Shown here: one piece after another, positions 16,765-26,487 of the stretch | Position numbering within the stretch: position 1 is the first letter of the stretch | Layout: the number at the start of each line of letters is the position of its first letter | Source: Acidovorax radicis N35 | GTDB taxonomy: Bacteria > Pseudomonadota > Gammaproteobacteria > Burkholderiales > Burkholderiaceae_C | Direction: 5' to 3' | DNA length: 64,000 nt | Assembly (NCBI RefSeq): GCF_000204195.1 | Contig: NZ_AFBG01000018.1 | Coordinates: forward strand, 744,001 to 808,000 | Notes under the pieces: generated by a model | Told to the model about the DNA's origin: nothing | The model's database searches: none | The model's input: only the letters and a program-made list of their open reading frames with translations | Position numbers and translations under genes: made by a program

Positions 16765-18067
16765 CCACGGCCAGTGCCCGGGGCAGGTCTTCGAGGGTCA
16801 CCGATCCCAGCGCGATGCGCAGCGCGTGGGGCACATGGGTGGTGGTGGCAAACCCCTCGGCGGTAGACACCGACACCCCGCGTTCTGCCAGGGTGGCGGC
16901 GATGCGGTCGGCCCGTTGGTCGTCGCCCAGCAGCAGCCAGACAAAGTACGAGTGCGGGTGCCGCACCAGCCGCAGCCCCGCCAGCGCCCGGGTGGCAATG
17001 GCCTGGCGCTGCGCGGTGTCTGTGCGCTTGTCGGCCTCCAGCCGGGCCACGGTGCCGTCTTCGATCCAGCTGCAGGCGATGGCGGTGATGACCCCGGCCG
17101 TGTTCCAGGCGGTGGCGCGCACGGCGCGCTCGATGGGGGCGATCAGCTCCCGCGATGTGGCCACAAAGCCAAACCGCAAGCCCGTGGCCACGTTCTTGGA
17201 CAGGCTGGAGATGTACACCGTGCGCTCGGGCGCCAGCGCCGCGATGGGGGGCGGCGCCTCGGGCGCGAGGTAGGCGTAGGGTGCGTCTTCGATCACCAGC
17301 AGGTCATGCGTCCGGGCCATGGCCACCAGGCGCTTGCGTGCGCGGGCACCCATCACGCAGCCCAGCGGGTTGTGCAGGGTGGGCATGGTGTAGATGGCGC
17401 GCACGGGCCGGGTTTCGCACAGGCGCTGCAGGGCGTCCAGGTCGGTGCCGGCAGGGCCGACCGGCACCGGGGCCAGGTCCAGCCGCAGGCGTTCTGCCAA
17501 AACCCGAAAGCCGGGGTAGGTGAGGGCATCCACCGCCACCACGTCGCCGGGGTTGAGCAGGCCCATGGCCGCCACGGCCATGCCGTGCTGCGCGCCGTTG
17601 ACGATGAGCACCTGCTCGCCCGTCACCTGCAATTGGCGTGCCTTCAGGTGCCCGGCCACGATGGCGCGTTCGTGCGGCCGGCCGCCATAGGGGTGGTAGT
17701 GCAGCAGCGATTCCAGGTCGCCCGATGCGGCCAGCTTGCGCAGCGCGTCCCGCAGCAGGTCTGCCTGGCCCGGCACGCTGGGGTTGTTGAAGGACAGGTC
17801 GGTGGCGCTGGGCGCGGGTGTGGTGAGGTCGGCGTCGGCACCGCGCGGGGAGGCCGGGTCGCGCACAAAGGTGCCGCGCCCGGTTTCTCCCACCACCAGG
17901 CCGATGGCCTCCAGCTCGGCATACACGCGGCTTGCCGTGGCCAGCGCAAGGCCGTGCCGCTGGGCCAGCGCGCGGTGGGTGGGCAGGCGGGTGCCCGGCC
18001 GCAGCTGCCCTGCGTGGATGTCTGACGCCAATGCGTCCACCACCTGTTTGTACCGAACCTGGCCCAT
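16733..18067 (-). CDS. MocR-type (GntR/aminotransferase) transcriptional regulator
   Basis: This 444-aa protein joins an N-terminal GntR winged helix (residues 1-75, with LRPGTRLPTHRALAQRHG) to a fold-type I aminotransferase domain. The PLP lysine lies in SSLSKNVATGLRFGF. MocR proteins sense metabolites through PLP chemistry and usually control the gene opposite them, here a DJ-1/PfpI gene starting 132 bp away. A yczR or PdxR-like role cannot be told apart from sequence alone. Confidence 0.88.
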   Translation of the reverse strand: MGQVRYKQVVDALASDIHAGQLRPGTRLPTHRALAQRHGLALATASRVYAELEAIGLVVGETGRGTFVRDPASPRGADADLTTPAPSATDLSFNNPSVPGQADLLRDALRKLAASGDLESLLHYHPYGGRPHERAIVAGHLKARQLQVTGEQVLIVNGAQHGMAVAAMGLLNPGDVVAVDALTYPGFRVLAERLRLDLAPVPVGPAGTDLDALQRLCETRPVRAIYTMPTLHNPLGCVMGARARKRLVAMARTHDLLVIEDAPYAYLAPEAPPPIAALAPERTVYISSLSKNVATGLRFGFVATSRELIAPIERAVRATAWNTAGVITAIACSWIEDGTVARLEADKRTDTAQRQAIATRALAGLRLVRHPHSYFVWLLLGDDQRADRIAATLAERGVSVSTAEGFATTTHVPHALRIALGSVTLEDLPRALAVVKEVVAQDCS

Positions 18068-18199
18068 GGCGTTGTGCCCCGCGTTGAAACGTATCTATGA
18101 CAATTTTTTGATTGTATTGAATGCCACCGGTAGGATGCATTTCGCCATTCCGTGCTTCATTCACTCTTCTTTCCTCTACTGAACAGGAACACCACCGCC
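18068..18199. promoter_or_regulatory. Divergent promoter region with ACAAT-N6-ATTGT operator candidate
   Basis: The shared upstream region has a perfect inverted repeat ACAAT-TTTTTG-ATTGT at 18100-18115 within an AT-rich stretch. This is a good candidate site for the MocR regulator to control itself and the PfpI gene. Confidence 0.5.
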
Positions 18200-18814
18200 A
18201 TGCGCATCGCCATCCTGACCTTCGACGGTTTCAACGAACTCGACTCCCTGATTGCCCTCGGTCTGCTCAACCGGGTGAAGAAACCGGGGTGGGAGGTGTC
18301 GCTGTGCTGCCCCACAGCCCGGGTGTGTTCCATGAACGGTGTGACGGTGGAGGCCCAGTCGCTGCTGCCGTATGCGCGTTCGGCCGATGCCGTGCTGGTG
18401 GGCAGCGGTATGAAGACCCGCGAGGTGGTGCAGGACGCCGCGCTGATGGCGCAGCTCGACTTCGATCCGGCGCGCCAGCTGCTGGGCGCCCAGTGTTCGG
18501 GGGCTTTGATCCTGGCCAGGCTGGGCTTGCTCGACGGCCTGCCGGCCTGCACCGACCTGACGACCAAGCCCTGGGTCCAGGAGGCCGGCATCACTGTGCT
18601 GAATCAGCCCTTTGTGGCCGGGGGCAATGTGGCCACGGCGGGCGGTTGCCTGTCGGCGCAGTACCTGGCAGCCTGGCTGATTGCGAGGCTGGAAGGGCCC
18701 GAGGCTGCCCGCGAAGTCATCCACTACTTTGCCCCGGTGGGCGAGAAGGAGGAGTACGTCGCCCGCGCCATGGGTCACATCGAAAACCAAGTCCCCATCG
18801 CCAGCCTGGCGTAG
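18200..18814 (+). CDS. DJ-1/PfpI family protein
   Basis: This 204-aa protein has the class I glutamine amidotransferase-like fold of DJ-1/PfpI. The nucleophile elbow is GAQCSGALILA with Cys99, and ILTFDGFNELDSL at the start carries the conserved acidic residue (Glu13) of the family. Members act as isonitrile hydratases, glyoxalases, or sensors. The MIND-like segment points toward the cyclohexyl-isocyanide hydratase branch, but I cannot confirm it. Regulation by the divergent MocR protein is likely. Confidence 0.85.
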   Translation: MRIAILTFDGFNELDSLIALGLLNRVKKPGWEVSLCCPTARVCSMNGVTVEAQSLLPYARSADAVLVGSGMKTREVVQDAALMAQLDFDPARQLLGAQCSGALILARLGLLDGLPACTDLTTKPWVQEAGITVLNQPFVAGGNVATAGGCLSAQYLAAWLIARLEGPEAAREVIHYFAPVGEKEEYVARAMGHIENQVPIASLA

Positions 18815-18915
18815 GCTGGCTGCAGGCGGCGCCGGTCACGGGCCGCAGGTCTGCCCACACCGCAGGAAAAGTGCAGGGCGGCAACGGGCTGCTGGTGGGG
18901 CGCTGCCGGTAGACG

Positions 18916-20523
18916 TTATCGGTACGCGGAGCTCAGGGCCAAGGCCGGGGTGTGACCGCGAAGGCCACCGCCACCCCCATGGCCCGGCAGTGTGAATACC
19001 GCCACGGCGTTCACCAGATCCTGTGCCTGGGTGCGCATGTTGTTGGCGGCGGCGGCCATCTCTTCGACCAGCGCCGCGTTTTGCTGGGTGGCCTGGTCGA
19101 TCTGGCTGACCGCCTCGCCGATCTGGGTGACGCCGGTGCTTTGTTCGCTGCTGGCGGCGGTGATCTCGCCCACGATGCCGGTGACGCTGCGGATGGCATT
19201 GACCACCTCGGTCATGGTGGCGCCGGCTTTGTCCACCTGCGCGGTGCCACGCGCCACACGCTCCACGCTGGTGGAGATCAAGAGCTTTATTTCCTTGGCC
19301 GCGTCGGCCGAACGGCCGGCCAGGTTGCGCACCTCGCTGGCCACCACGGCAAAGCCCCGGCCTTGCTCGCCTGCGCGGGCGGCTTCCACGGCCGCGTTCA
19401 GCGCCAGGATGTTCGTCTGGAAGGCAATGCCATCGATCACGCCAATGATGTCGGCGATTTTCTGGGAGCTTTCGTTGATGCCCTTCATCGTCTCCACCAC
19501 CTCGGCCACCATGGCGCCGCCTTCGGCCGCCACCGTGCTGGCGCTCAAGGCCAGCCGGTTGGCCTGAACGGCATGGTCTGCGTTTTGCCGCACCGTGCTG
19601 CTCAATTGTTCGGTGGATGCGGCGGTCTCCTGCAGCGCGCTGGCCTGGTGTTCGGTGCGGCTGCTCAGGTCCAGATTGCCCTGGGCGATCTCGGTGCTGG
19701 CGTTGGCCACGCTGTCGGAGGTCTGGCGCACGCTGGCCACCACGGTGGACAGGCTGGCTTGCATCGCCGCCAGGGCCTGCATCACGGCCGCCACCTCGTC
19801 CTTGCCGCTGGTGTCGATGGGCTGGCTCAGGTCGCCACGGGCTACCGCATCGGCCACCTGTCCGGCCCGCTGCAGCGGCCGGGTGATGCCACGCACCAGG
19901 GCCGCGCCAAAGAGTGCAGCAAACAGCACCCCGAGGGCGATCGAGCCGATGACGATCCAGCGGATGGTGCCAAACCGCTGGGCGGCATCGTCGTATTCGT
20001 CCCGGGCTTCCTTTTGGGTCAGGGCCAGCAGCGCGCCGATATCGGTGCTGATGGGGTCGTACAGGTCGTCGAACTTGCGCACCACCAGCACCCGCGCCGT
20101 GGCCACGTCTGCGTCCTTCAGCGCTGCCAGTGCAGGGGCCAGCCCCTCCTTCATGATCTTCTGGCGTTGCTCGCCGATGGCCTTGATGTACTTCTGGCGC
20201 TCGGGGCTCATAGCGGTTGCCAGCAAAGCCTCCCAGGCCTGTTCGCTCTTGCCGATGTTGGCCTCTGCCTCCTCAATGGCCTTGGCCACTTTCTCTGGCG
20301 CAGGCGACAGCAGCGCGTTGGATACCAACTGCCGATTGCGTGTGGTCAGGTAGCGAAAGTCGGCCACCGCCCGCTGGGCCTGCATGCGGTTCTGGTACAT
20401 CGACTCCATGGCGGCGTTGGCCCTGGCGATGCCGAACAGACCGATGGCCCCCAATGCCACGAGCAAGGCAGAGAGCACGCCCACCAGCACCAGCAACCGC
20501 GTAAATATCTTGAAATTTCTCAT
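18916..20523 (-). CDS. Methyl-accepting chemotaxis protein, Tsr/Tar-like topology
   Basis: A 535-aa inner-membrane receptor. A membrane segment at residues 10-32 is followed by a four-helix-bundle ligand domain, a second membrane segment near 190-215, a HAMP domain ([20 protein letters not shown]) and the signalling domain with the hairpin tip [20 protein letters not shown]. No NWETF-type CheR-docking pentapeptide ends the protein. The ATG at 20523 is the natural start; the frame runs on upstream without family similarity. The ligand is unknown, though its position among sulfur genes is notable. Confidence 0.93.
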   Translation of the reverse strand: MRNFKIFTRLLVLVGVLSALLVALGAIGLFGIARANAAMESMYQNRMQAQRAVADFRYLTTRNRQLVSNALLSPAPEKVAKAIEEAEANIGKSEQAWEALLATAMSPERQKYIKAIGEQRQKIMKEGLAPALAALKDADVATARVLVVRKFDDLYDPISTDIGALLALTQKEARDEYDDAAQRFGTIRWIVIGSIALGVLFAALFGAALVRGITRPLQRAGQVADAVARGDLSQPIDTSGKDEVAAVMQALAAMQASLSTVVASVRQTSDSVANASTEIAQGNLDLSSRTEHQASALQETAASTEQLSSTVRQNADHAVQANRLALSASTVAAEGGAMVAEVVETMKGINESSQKIADIIGVIDGIAFQTNILALNAAVEAARAGEQGRGFAVVASEVRNLAGRSADAAKEIKLLISTSVERVARGTAQVDKAGATMTEVVNAIRSVTGIVGEITAASSEQSTGVTQIGEAVSQIDQATQQNAALVEEMAAAANNMRTQAQDLVNAVAVFTLPGHGGGGGLRGHTPALALSSAYR

Positions 20524-20713
20524 GCACGGTCCCTCTTGCCGTTCGTGTAAGTGAATGTTCAGAATACCGTGCGAGGCGCCCTCGATTTGCCCGAAACAGG
20601 GCAAAAACCGGTGGAATTCAGGGTAAATCGGGGTACGTTTTTTGGGTGTGCGCGATTGCCATTTCGGCATCCCTGCGCTGCCCCGTAGCCGTGGCGCGGG
20701 GGCTTCGCACCCA

Positions 20714-20744
20714 GAAAAAAACCCGCACGTGGCGGGTCTTTTTC
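20714..20744. terminator. Bidirectional terminator after the flavin monooxygenase gene
   Basis: A7 plus ACCCGC-ACGT-GGCGGGT plus C-T5 forms a stem flanked by A and T tracts, so it can work in both directions. It lies 37 bp beyond the stop of the minus-strand monooxygenase gene. Confidence 0.75.
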
Positions 20745-20780
20745 TTGCGGACTCGGGCTCCTGCAATGGGCGCCTGCGGC

Positions 20781-22145
20781 CTACGCCGCCTTGGCCAGCG
20801 GCGTTGCGTACCGGCTCGCGGGCCGTGCCAGCCCCAGGTTTTCGCGCAGCGTTTTGCCTTCGTACTCCGTGCGGAACAGGCCGCGCCGCTGCAGCTCGGG
20901 CACCACCAGCTCGACAAACTCGTTGAGCGACTGGGGCAGCACGGGCGGCATCACGTTGAAGCCGTCGGCGGCACCGTTTTCAAACCATTCCTGCATGCGG
21001 TCGGCAATGGTCTCGGGCGTGCCCACCACCACCCAGTGGCCGCGCGCACCGGCCAGGTATTCATAGAGCTGGCGCACGGTGTATTTCTCGCGCCGGGCCA
21101 GTTCCAGCACCACGTGGGCGCGGCTGTTGATGCCCTTGGGCGGCTCGGGGATGTACGGCGGCGGGGCATCCAGGTTCCACTTCGACAGGTCTTCGCCAGG
21201 CCAGAAGGGCGTCAGCGTGGCCAGGCCCACGCTGGGGTGGATCAGCGCCTGCAGCTCGGCCCACTTGGCCTGGGCTTCTTCGTCGGTGCGGCCAATCACG
21301 GGGGAGATGCCGGGTAGCACCAGCAGCTCTTCGGGCTGTCGGCCGTATTTGGCCATGCGGCCTTTCACGTCCTTGTAGAAGGCCTGCGCTTCGGCAAGGC
21401 TGGTCCAGGCGGTAAAGATGGCTTCGGCCGTGGCGGCGGCCAGTTCCTTGCCGTCCTCGGACGAGCCAGCCTGCACGATGACGGGATGGCCCTGCGCCGA
21501 GCGTTCGATGTTCAACGGCCCCTGCACCTTGAGGTGCTTGCCCACATGGTTCAGTGCGTGCAACTTGTCCGGGTCGAAGTAGATGCCCGAGGCCTGGTCG
21601 CGCACCAGGGCGTCGTCGTCAAAGCTGTCCCACAGGCCCTTGACCACGTCCACAAACTCGTGGGCGCGCTCGTAGCGCGTGGCGGGGTCGGGGTGGGTGT
21701 CGAGGCCAAAGTTGCCGTAGACATTTTCGGCGCTGGTCGTCACCACGTTCCAGGCGGCGCGGCCCTTGCTGATGTGGTCGAGCGATGCAAACTTGCGCGC
21801 CAGCAGGTACGGGTCTTCGTAGGTGGTGGACGCGGTAGCCACAAAGCCGATGTGCTTGGTGACGGCCGACAGTGCGGCCCACAGCGTGACGGGCTCGAAG
21901 TGCGAAATGCGGCCCTGGCGGCTGAAGGACTCGCGGTCGCCCTTGTGCCACACGCCCGGGCTGTCGGCCACAAACACCTGGTCGAACAGGCCACGCTCAG
22001 CGGTTTGCGCCACCTCGATGTAGTGGTCGATGTTCACGCCCGAATCGGCCTGCGAGCCGGGGTGGCGCCAGGCGGCGACGTGGTGGCCCGTGGCCATGAT
22101 GAAGGCGCCGAGGCGCAGTTTTCTGGAGGGTTGGTGTTGGGTCAT
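20781..22145 (-). CDS. LLM-class flavin-dependent monooxygenase (NtaA/SnaA/DszA-type)
   Basis: This 454-aa protein belongs to the bacterial luciferase-like group that includes nitrilotriacetate, dibenzothiophene-sulfone and dimethylsulfide monooxygenases. Segments [30 protein letters not shown] and [20 protein letters not shown] are typical. It uses FMNH2 from a separate reductase, possibly SsuE encoded 13 kb away. Co-direction with tauD indicates a sulfur-scavenging substrate (inference). The start is the ATG at 22145. Confidence 0.88.
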   Translation of the reverse strand: MTQHQPSRKLRLGAFIMATGHHVAAWRHPGSQADSGVNIDHYIEVAQTAERGLFDQVFVADSPGVWHKGDRESFSRQGRISHFEPVTLWAALSAVTKHIGFVATASTTYEDPYLLARKFASLDHISKGRAAWNVVTTSAENVYGNFGLDTHPDPATRYERAHEFVDVVKGLWDSFDDDALVRDQASGIYFDPDKLHALNHVGKHLKVQGPLNIERSAQGHPVIVQAGSSEDGKELAAATAEAIFTAWTSLAEAQAFYKDVKGRMAKYGRQPEELLVLPGISPVIGRTDEEAQAKWAELQALIHPSVGLATLTPFWPGEDLSKWNLDAPPPYIPEPPKGINSRAHVVLELARREKYTVRQLYEYLAGARGHWVVVGTPETIADRMQEWFENGAADGFNVMPPVLPQSLNEFVELVVPELQRRGLFRTEYEGKTLRENLGLARPASRYATPLAKAA

Positions 22146-22184
22146 GGAGCTGTCCAAATGTGTGTGAAGCGTATGCGAGCGTTG

Positions 22185-22287
22185 AAACCGGCGCGGCCCA
22201 GGCCAGTGCACCCGTGGAACCGGCTTCGCCGGGCCTCTGGGTGCGTCCCCCCTTGGGGGGATGGCGCCGAAGGCGACTCAGGGGGGC
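22185..22287 (-). repeat. GC-rich post-stop repeat after tauD
   Basis: On the minus strand it starts about 13 bp after the tauD stop with CCCCCTGAGTCGCCTTCGGC, continues through CATCCCCCCAAGGGGGGACG and ends with CACTGGCCTGGGCCGCGCC. It matches the copies at 13,398 and 26,488 nearly end to end and has the same orientation relative to transcription. Confidence 0.85.
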
Positions 22288-22299
22288 TATCTCTTGGGG

Positions 22300-23157
22300 T
22301 TACTCCGTGATAGTGATGCGATGCAGCTTGCGGTGCTGCGGGAAGAAGTCGCCCACGGCGTAGTGCTGGGTGGACCGGTTGTCCCACACGGCCAGCGTGC
22401 CCTCTTGCCAGCGCAGGCGGGCCTGGAACTCGGGCACCTGGGGCAGTGCAAACAGCTGGGTCAGCAGGGTGTCGCTCTGCACGCGCGACAGGCCCTTGAT
22501 GTGGCTGGTGAAGGTGGAGTTCACATACAGGATCTTCTTTCCCGTGATGGGGTGCACGCGCACCACCGGGTGCTCCACCGGCGGGTATTTGGCACGTGCT
22601 TCGCGCAGTTGGTCGCCGGTGGCGTCCTTGGCCAGCAGGTATTCCGTCCAGCCGCTGATCTCCCAGGTGTGCACGGCCGTCAGGGTCTCCAGGTAGGCCT
22701 GGAACGCGGGCGGCAGGCTGGCGTAGGCGGCGGTGAGGCTGGCCCACAGCGTGTCGCCGCCGCTGGCAGGGATCACCTGCGCGTAGAGGCTGGTGCCCAG
22801 CGGTGGCTGCTCGCGCCAGGTGATGTCGGCATGCCAGTTGCTCGATGCCTTGGGGCGCTCGGCCGTGCTCTCCACGATCTCGATCTCGGGGTGGTTCTCC
22901 AGCCGGGGGAAGAACGCCTTGACCTCGGCCACGTTGCCAAAGCTGCGGGTGAAGTCCACCTGCTGCTGCGGCGTGATGTGCTGGTTGCGGAAGAACAGCA
23001 CCTCGTGCAGGGCCAGGGCCTGGCGCAGCTCGGCCTGCGTGGCCGCGTCCAGCGGCTGGCGCAGGTCCAGGTCGTGGACCACGGCGCCGATGGTGGGGGT
23101 GTAGGGCTCGACCGCGAAGCGGGTGAAGGTGGGGTGCAAGTCGTTGAGGTTGGACAT
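22300..23157 (-). CDS. tauD: TauD/TfdA-family 2-oxoglutarate-dependent dioxygenase
   Basis: This 285-aa Fe(II)/2-oxoglutarate dioxygenase hydroxylates sulfonates such as taurine, or alkyl sulfates, so that sulfite or sulfate is released. The iron ligands are visible as H109-x-D111 in NWHADITW and H265 in RSTQHYAV, with a C-terminal Arg in RKLHRITI for 2-oxoglutarate. Similarity to AtsK-type alkylsulfatase is also possible, given the sulfatase and ABC genes that diverge from it. It heads the minus-strand unit with the flavin monooxygenase. Confidence 0.88.
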   Translation of the reverse strand: MSNLNDLHPTFTRFAVEPYTPTIGAVVHDLDLRQPLDAATQAELRQALALHEVLFFRNQHITPQQQVDFTRSFGNVAEVKAFFPRLENHPEIEIVESTAERPKASSNWHADITWREQPPLGTSLYAQVIPASGGDTLWASLTAAYASLPPAFQAYLETLTAVHTWEISGWTEYLLAKDATGDQLREARAKYPPVEHPVVRVHPITGKKILYVNSTFTSHIKGLSRVQSDTLLTQLFALPQVPEFQARLRWQEGTLAVWDNRSTQHYAVGDFFPQHRKLHRITITE

Positions 23158-23395
23158 GGTGCTGCTTTCTGAAACGAGGGTGGATGAAAGAGAACGCCCA
23201 TGGGATTGGGACAGTGCACGCGCAGCGCATCAACGAAGCAGTTCGTATATGCATAGTCGGAAATCCGCGCGCTGCAGCGGTGCACCGCGCCTGGCAATGC
23301 GCAAATTTGCATATCTGTTTTTGGTCGTTGGTGGCGGTGGCTGGCCTGCCTAGAGTGGCTGTCGATTCATGACAACAGGCACGAAAGGTCAACAC
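23158..23395. promoter_or_regulatory. Divergent promoter region between tauD and a binding-protein gene
   Basis: This region of about 240 bp contains GTATATGCATAGTC near 23247 and AAATTTGCATATCTG near 23304. Both share the TGCATAT core with the AT-rich region at 24,655 before the ABC operon. They are candidate sites for a CysB/Cbl-type activator. Confidence 0.4.
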
Positions 23396-24499
23396 ATGAG
23401 AAAACCGCGATGGAATGCAGTGCTGCGCAGGGCCGCAGCGGCAGCGGTCGCCGCCACGACACTGGGGCTTTGGCTGGGCAGTGCCGCCGCGCAGGCACCC
23501 GAGCCACTGAAGGTGATCCGCATCGGCGTTGCCACTGGTGGCGTGGGCAGCGACCCGGTGCGGCACGGCGGTACCTCGGCCGCGCTGGCCTATACCGATA
23601 GTGGGCTGGAGGAGGAGTTCAGGAAAGACGGGGTGAAGGTGCAGTGGACCTTCTTCAAGGGCGCGGGCCCCGCCGTGAACGAAGCCCTGGTCAACAAGCA
23701 GCTTGACTTTGCCTGGCAGGGCGACTTGCCCTCCATCGTGCACCGCGCCAGCGACGTGAAGACCAAGATCATCCTGGGCAGCGGGGTGCGCGGGGGGCTG
23801 TACCTGGCCGTGCCGCCGGATTCGACCATCCGGCGCCTGGAAGACCTCAAGGGGCGCAAGGTGGCGGTATTCAAAGGCACCAACCTGCACCTCGCGGCCG
23901 TGCGCGCCCTGGCCGACAAGGGCCTGAGCGAGCGCGATGTGAAATTGGTCAACCTGGACTTCCCCAGCGCGGATGCCGCGCTCATCGCCAAGGACGTGGA
24001 CGCGGCCTTTGGCTACGTGGGCCTGTTCCGGCTGCGTGACCAGGGCCTGGCCAAGGTGGTCTGGTCGGCGTCGGAAGACTCCTTCAAGTACACGCGCCAG
24101 ACCGCCCTGCTGGTGAGCGATGACTTTGCCGTCCGCCACCCCCAGGTGGTCGCACGGGTGGTTAAGACCGTGGTGCAGTACGCACACAAATATTCCGACG
24201 AGAACCGCCGCGCCGAGCTGTTTGCGCTGTGGGGCAAGGCCGAATACCCCGAGAAGGTCTGGCGCGAGGATTTCATCGGCCAGCCCTTGCGGGTGCGCTT
24301 GTCGCCCTTGCTCGACCCGTTCCTGGTGGCGCGCTACAAGGATGCGGCAGACGAGGCCCACAAGCTCAAGCTCATCCGCAAGAAGCCCGAGATCGACAGC
24401 TGGTTTGACCGCCGCTACCTGGATGCCGCGCTCAAAGAATTGAAGCTTGAAGGTTACTGGCCCGTGTACGGCAGCAACGGAGAGCTGGCCGCACTTTGA
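23396..24499 (+). CDS. ABC transporter substrate-binding protein, AtsR/SsuA-like
   Basis: A 367-aa periplasmic binding protein with a signal peptide of about 40 residues ending SAAAQ. Its order of motifs (IRIGVATGGVGSDP, FFKGAGPAVNEALVNKQLDFA, LKGRKVAVFKGTNLHLA) matches binding proteins for sulfonates and sulfate esters. It is a clear paralogue of the protein at 27504-28598. The ATG at 23396 has an AAAGG site and is preferred to 23369. It ends in a terminator, separate from the following permease genes. Confidence 0.88.
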   Translation: MRKPRWNAVLRRAAAAAVAATTLGLWLGSAAAQAPEPLKVIRIGVATGGVGSDPVRHGGTSAALAYTDSGLEEEFRKDGVKVQWTFFKGAGPAVNEALVNKQLDFAWQGDLPSIVHRASDVKTKIILGSGVRGGLYLAVPPDSTIRRLEDLKGRKVAVFKGTNLHLAAVRALADKGLSERDVKLVNLDFPSADAALIAKDVDAAFGYVGLFRLRDQGLAKVVWSASEDSFKYTRQTALLVSDDFAVRHPQVVARVVKTVVQYAHKYSDENRRAELFALWGKAEYPEKVWREDFIGQPLRVRLSPLLDPFLVARYKDAADEAHKLKLIRKKPEIDSWFDRRYLDAALKELKLEGYWPVYGSNGELAAL

Positions 24500-24543
24500 T
24501 CGATTTTCTTGGAGTGGGATGGGCGTGAGAGAGGCCCTTTGAC

Positions 24544-24582
24544 AACCCGCCCGCACGGTGTGCGCGGCGGGTTCTTTTTTCC
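24544..24582 (+). terminator. Rho-independent terminator after the binding-protein gene
   Basis: AACCCGCC and GGCGGGTT pair around a GC-rich loop and are followed by CTTTTTT. It lies 45 bp after the stop at 24499. Confidence 0.8.
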
Positions 24583-24599
24583 CGGCGCGCCAGGCCCTG

Positions 24600-24791
24600 G
24601 ACGCTGGCTACATAACGCCCGGGCCGCAGCTCATGCCGCAAACATCTTTGTCATTGCATATAAGCATTAACTATTTATTTTTATAACAAACTTCTTTTAC
24701 ATTCATTTTTGTTGTTAAGGCGTGTGTGTCTTTGTCTGCACCCCAGAGTGGAAGTGCAAGGGGCGCACGGGCAAGAAAGGACATGTTCGCA
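24600..24791 (+). promoter_or_regulatory. AT-rich promoter region of the sulfate-ester ABC operon
   Basis: The stretch around 24,645-24,720 is strikingly AT-rich for this window and includes TTGCATATAAGCATTAAC and several T runs. It probably holds the promoter and activator site for the two permeases, ATPase, binding protein and sulfatase downstream. Confidence 0.5.
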
Positions 24792-25670
24792 ATGACGATC
24801 CAGGCGTTGAATGCCGCCCCACAGGGCGGTGGGGCAGGGGGGGCGCCGCAGCTGGCTGCCGGCAAGCGCCCGGCGCAGCCTCAGGCGCTGGCCGAGGCAC
24901 GGCAGAGCGCCAACGGGCGATGGCGCTGGTTGTGGGCCTGGCCCTTCCCGCTGGCGCTGCTGGCCTTGTGGCAGTTGTCGGCCGTGTGGGGCTGGGTGCC
25001 CGAGCAGGTGCTGCCGCCACAGGCCGCCGTGTTCAAGGTATTTGGCGAACTGCTGGCCAGCGGCGAGCTGTGGGACCACCTCACCATCAGCATGGTCCGC
25101 GTGTTTGCGGGCTTTGGCATTGGCCTGGCCCTGGGCCTGGTGCTGGGCAGTGCCATGGGCCTCTCGCCCACGTTCCGCGACTACGTCTTCCCGCTTTTCA
25201 AGGCTTTCAGCCAGGTGCCAGTGATCGGCTGGCTGCCGCTGCTGATCCTGGTGGTGGGCATTGACGAGGGGCTGAAGTTTTTGTTGATTGCCAAGGCGGC
25301 CCTGGTGCCGGTGGCCATCAACACCTGCCAGGGCATTCAGAACGTGCCCAACCGGCTGGTGGAGGTGGCGCGTGTGTATGGTTTCACGCGCTGGCAGATG
25401 CTGCGCAAGGTGGTGTTCCCTGCGGCCACGGCGCCCATCTGGAACGGCGTGCGCTACGGCCTCACCCATGCATGGCTGGCGCTGGTGGTGGTGGAACTGC
25501 TCGCGTCCTCCGAGGGCATTGGTTTCCTCATCGTCTATGGCCGCCAGCTTTTTCAGCTCGACGTGGTGCTGGCCGCCGTGCTGGCCGTGGGCATCGTGGG
25601 TTTTGTGATCGACAAGCTGCTGGCGACCTCCGAGGCGTGGCTGCTGCGCTGGCGCAAGCCGGGGCTGTGA
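24792..25670 (+). CDS. ABC transporter permease (sulfonate/sulfate-ester type), first
   Basis: This 292-aa SsuC/TauC-family permease has a cytosolic leader of about 45 residues and about six membrane segments. The coupling loop reads VEVARVYGFTRWQMLRKVVFPAATAP. Two ATG codons at 24783 and 24792 and a GTG further upstream are possible; the AAAGGA site fits 24792 best (10-bp spacing). It is followed 7 bp later by a second permease, so the channel is probably a heterodimer. Confidence 0.87.
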   Translation: MTIQALNAAPQGGGAGGAPQLAAGKRPAQPQALAEARQSANGRWRWLWAWPFPLALLALWQLSAVWGWVPEQVLPPQAAVFKVFGELLASGELWDHLTISMVRVFAGFGIGLALGLVLGSAMGLSPTFRDYVFPLFKAFSQVPVIGWLPLLILVVGIDEGLKFLLIAKAALVPVAINTCQGIQNVPNRLVEVARVYGFTRWQMLRKVVFPAATAPIWNGVRYGLTHAWLALVVVELLASSEGIGFLIVYGRQLFQLDVVLAAVLAVGIVGFVIDKLLATSEAWLLRWRKPGL

Positions 25671-25677
25671 GCGGGGT

Positions 25678-26487
25678 ATGCACATGTCTTCTCTGAACGT
25701 GCCGTTGAACGTGTTTCAAAGGGTGCCCCGGCGCCTGCGAGGCTGGGTGTTGCCCACGCTGATCCTGGCGGTGTGGTGGGTAGCGGTGGAGTGGGGTGGT
25801 TCGACCTCGCCCTTGCTGGTGTCGCCGCTGGCCGTGTGGCAGCGCGGCGTGGGCCAGGTGGCCAGTGGCGAGCTGTGGGTTGCGCTGTCGGCCAGCCTTT
25901 GGCGCATGGCCTGGGGGTTTGTGATCGGCTCCAGCATCGGGCTGGCGGTGGGGGCGTTGCTGGGCTGGTCGCGCTGGGCCGAGCAGCTGGTGGGCCCAAC
26001 TTTTCACACGCTCAAGCAGATCTCGCTGTTTGCGTGGATTCCGATGCTGTCGATGTGGTTCGGCCTGGGCGACGCGGCCAAGATCGCCTTTGTCGCGATG
26101 GCCGCGTTTTTCCCGGTAGTGCTCAACACCTTCGAGGGCCTGCGCAGCGTGCCGCGCGAATACCTGGAGGTGGCCCGCGTGTACGAGTTCAGCGTGTGGC
26201 AGACGCTGCGCCGTGTGGTGGCGCCAGCGGCCGCGCCCTCGCTGTTCACGGGCATCCAGCTGTCGCTCATCTACACCTGGCTGGCCACGCTGGGGGCGGA
26301 ATACCTGCTGGCCTCGGGCAAGGGCATCGGCAACACGCTGATCGACGGGCGCGAGCACTTCTGGATGGACCTGGTGCTGTTTGGCGTGGTGGTGGTGGGC
26401 CTGGTGGGGTTTGCGCTGAACTGGCTGCTGGCCGCGCTGGAGAAGCGCCTGCTGGCGTGGCGCGACCGCACCGTGGCGCAGTACTAG
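25678..26487 (+). CDS. ABC transporter permease (sulfonate/sulfate-ester type), second
   Basis: A 269-aa paralogue of the preceding permease. It shows about six membrane segments and the coupling loop LEVARVYEFSVWQTLRRVVAPAAAPS. Pairs of different permeases with one ATPase are known for sulfate-ester importers such as AtsB/AtsC in pseudomonads, where the permease is a double-length protein. A GC-rich repeat starts directly after its stop codon. Confidence 0.87.
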   Translation: MHMSSLNVPLNVFQRVPRRLRGWVLPTLILAVWWVAVEWGGSTSPLLVSPLAVWQRGVGQVASGELWVALSASLWRMAWGFVIGSSIGLAVGALLGWSRWAEQLVGPTFHTLKQISLFAWIPMLSMWFGLGDAAKIAFVAMAAFFPVVLNTFEGLRSVPREYLEVARVYEFSVWQTLRRVVAPAAAPSLFTGIQLSLIYTWLATLGAEYLLASGKGIGNTLIDGREHFWMDLVLFGVVVVGLVGFALNWLLAALEKRLLAWRDRTVAQY

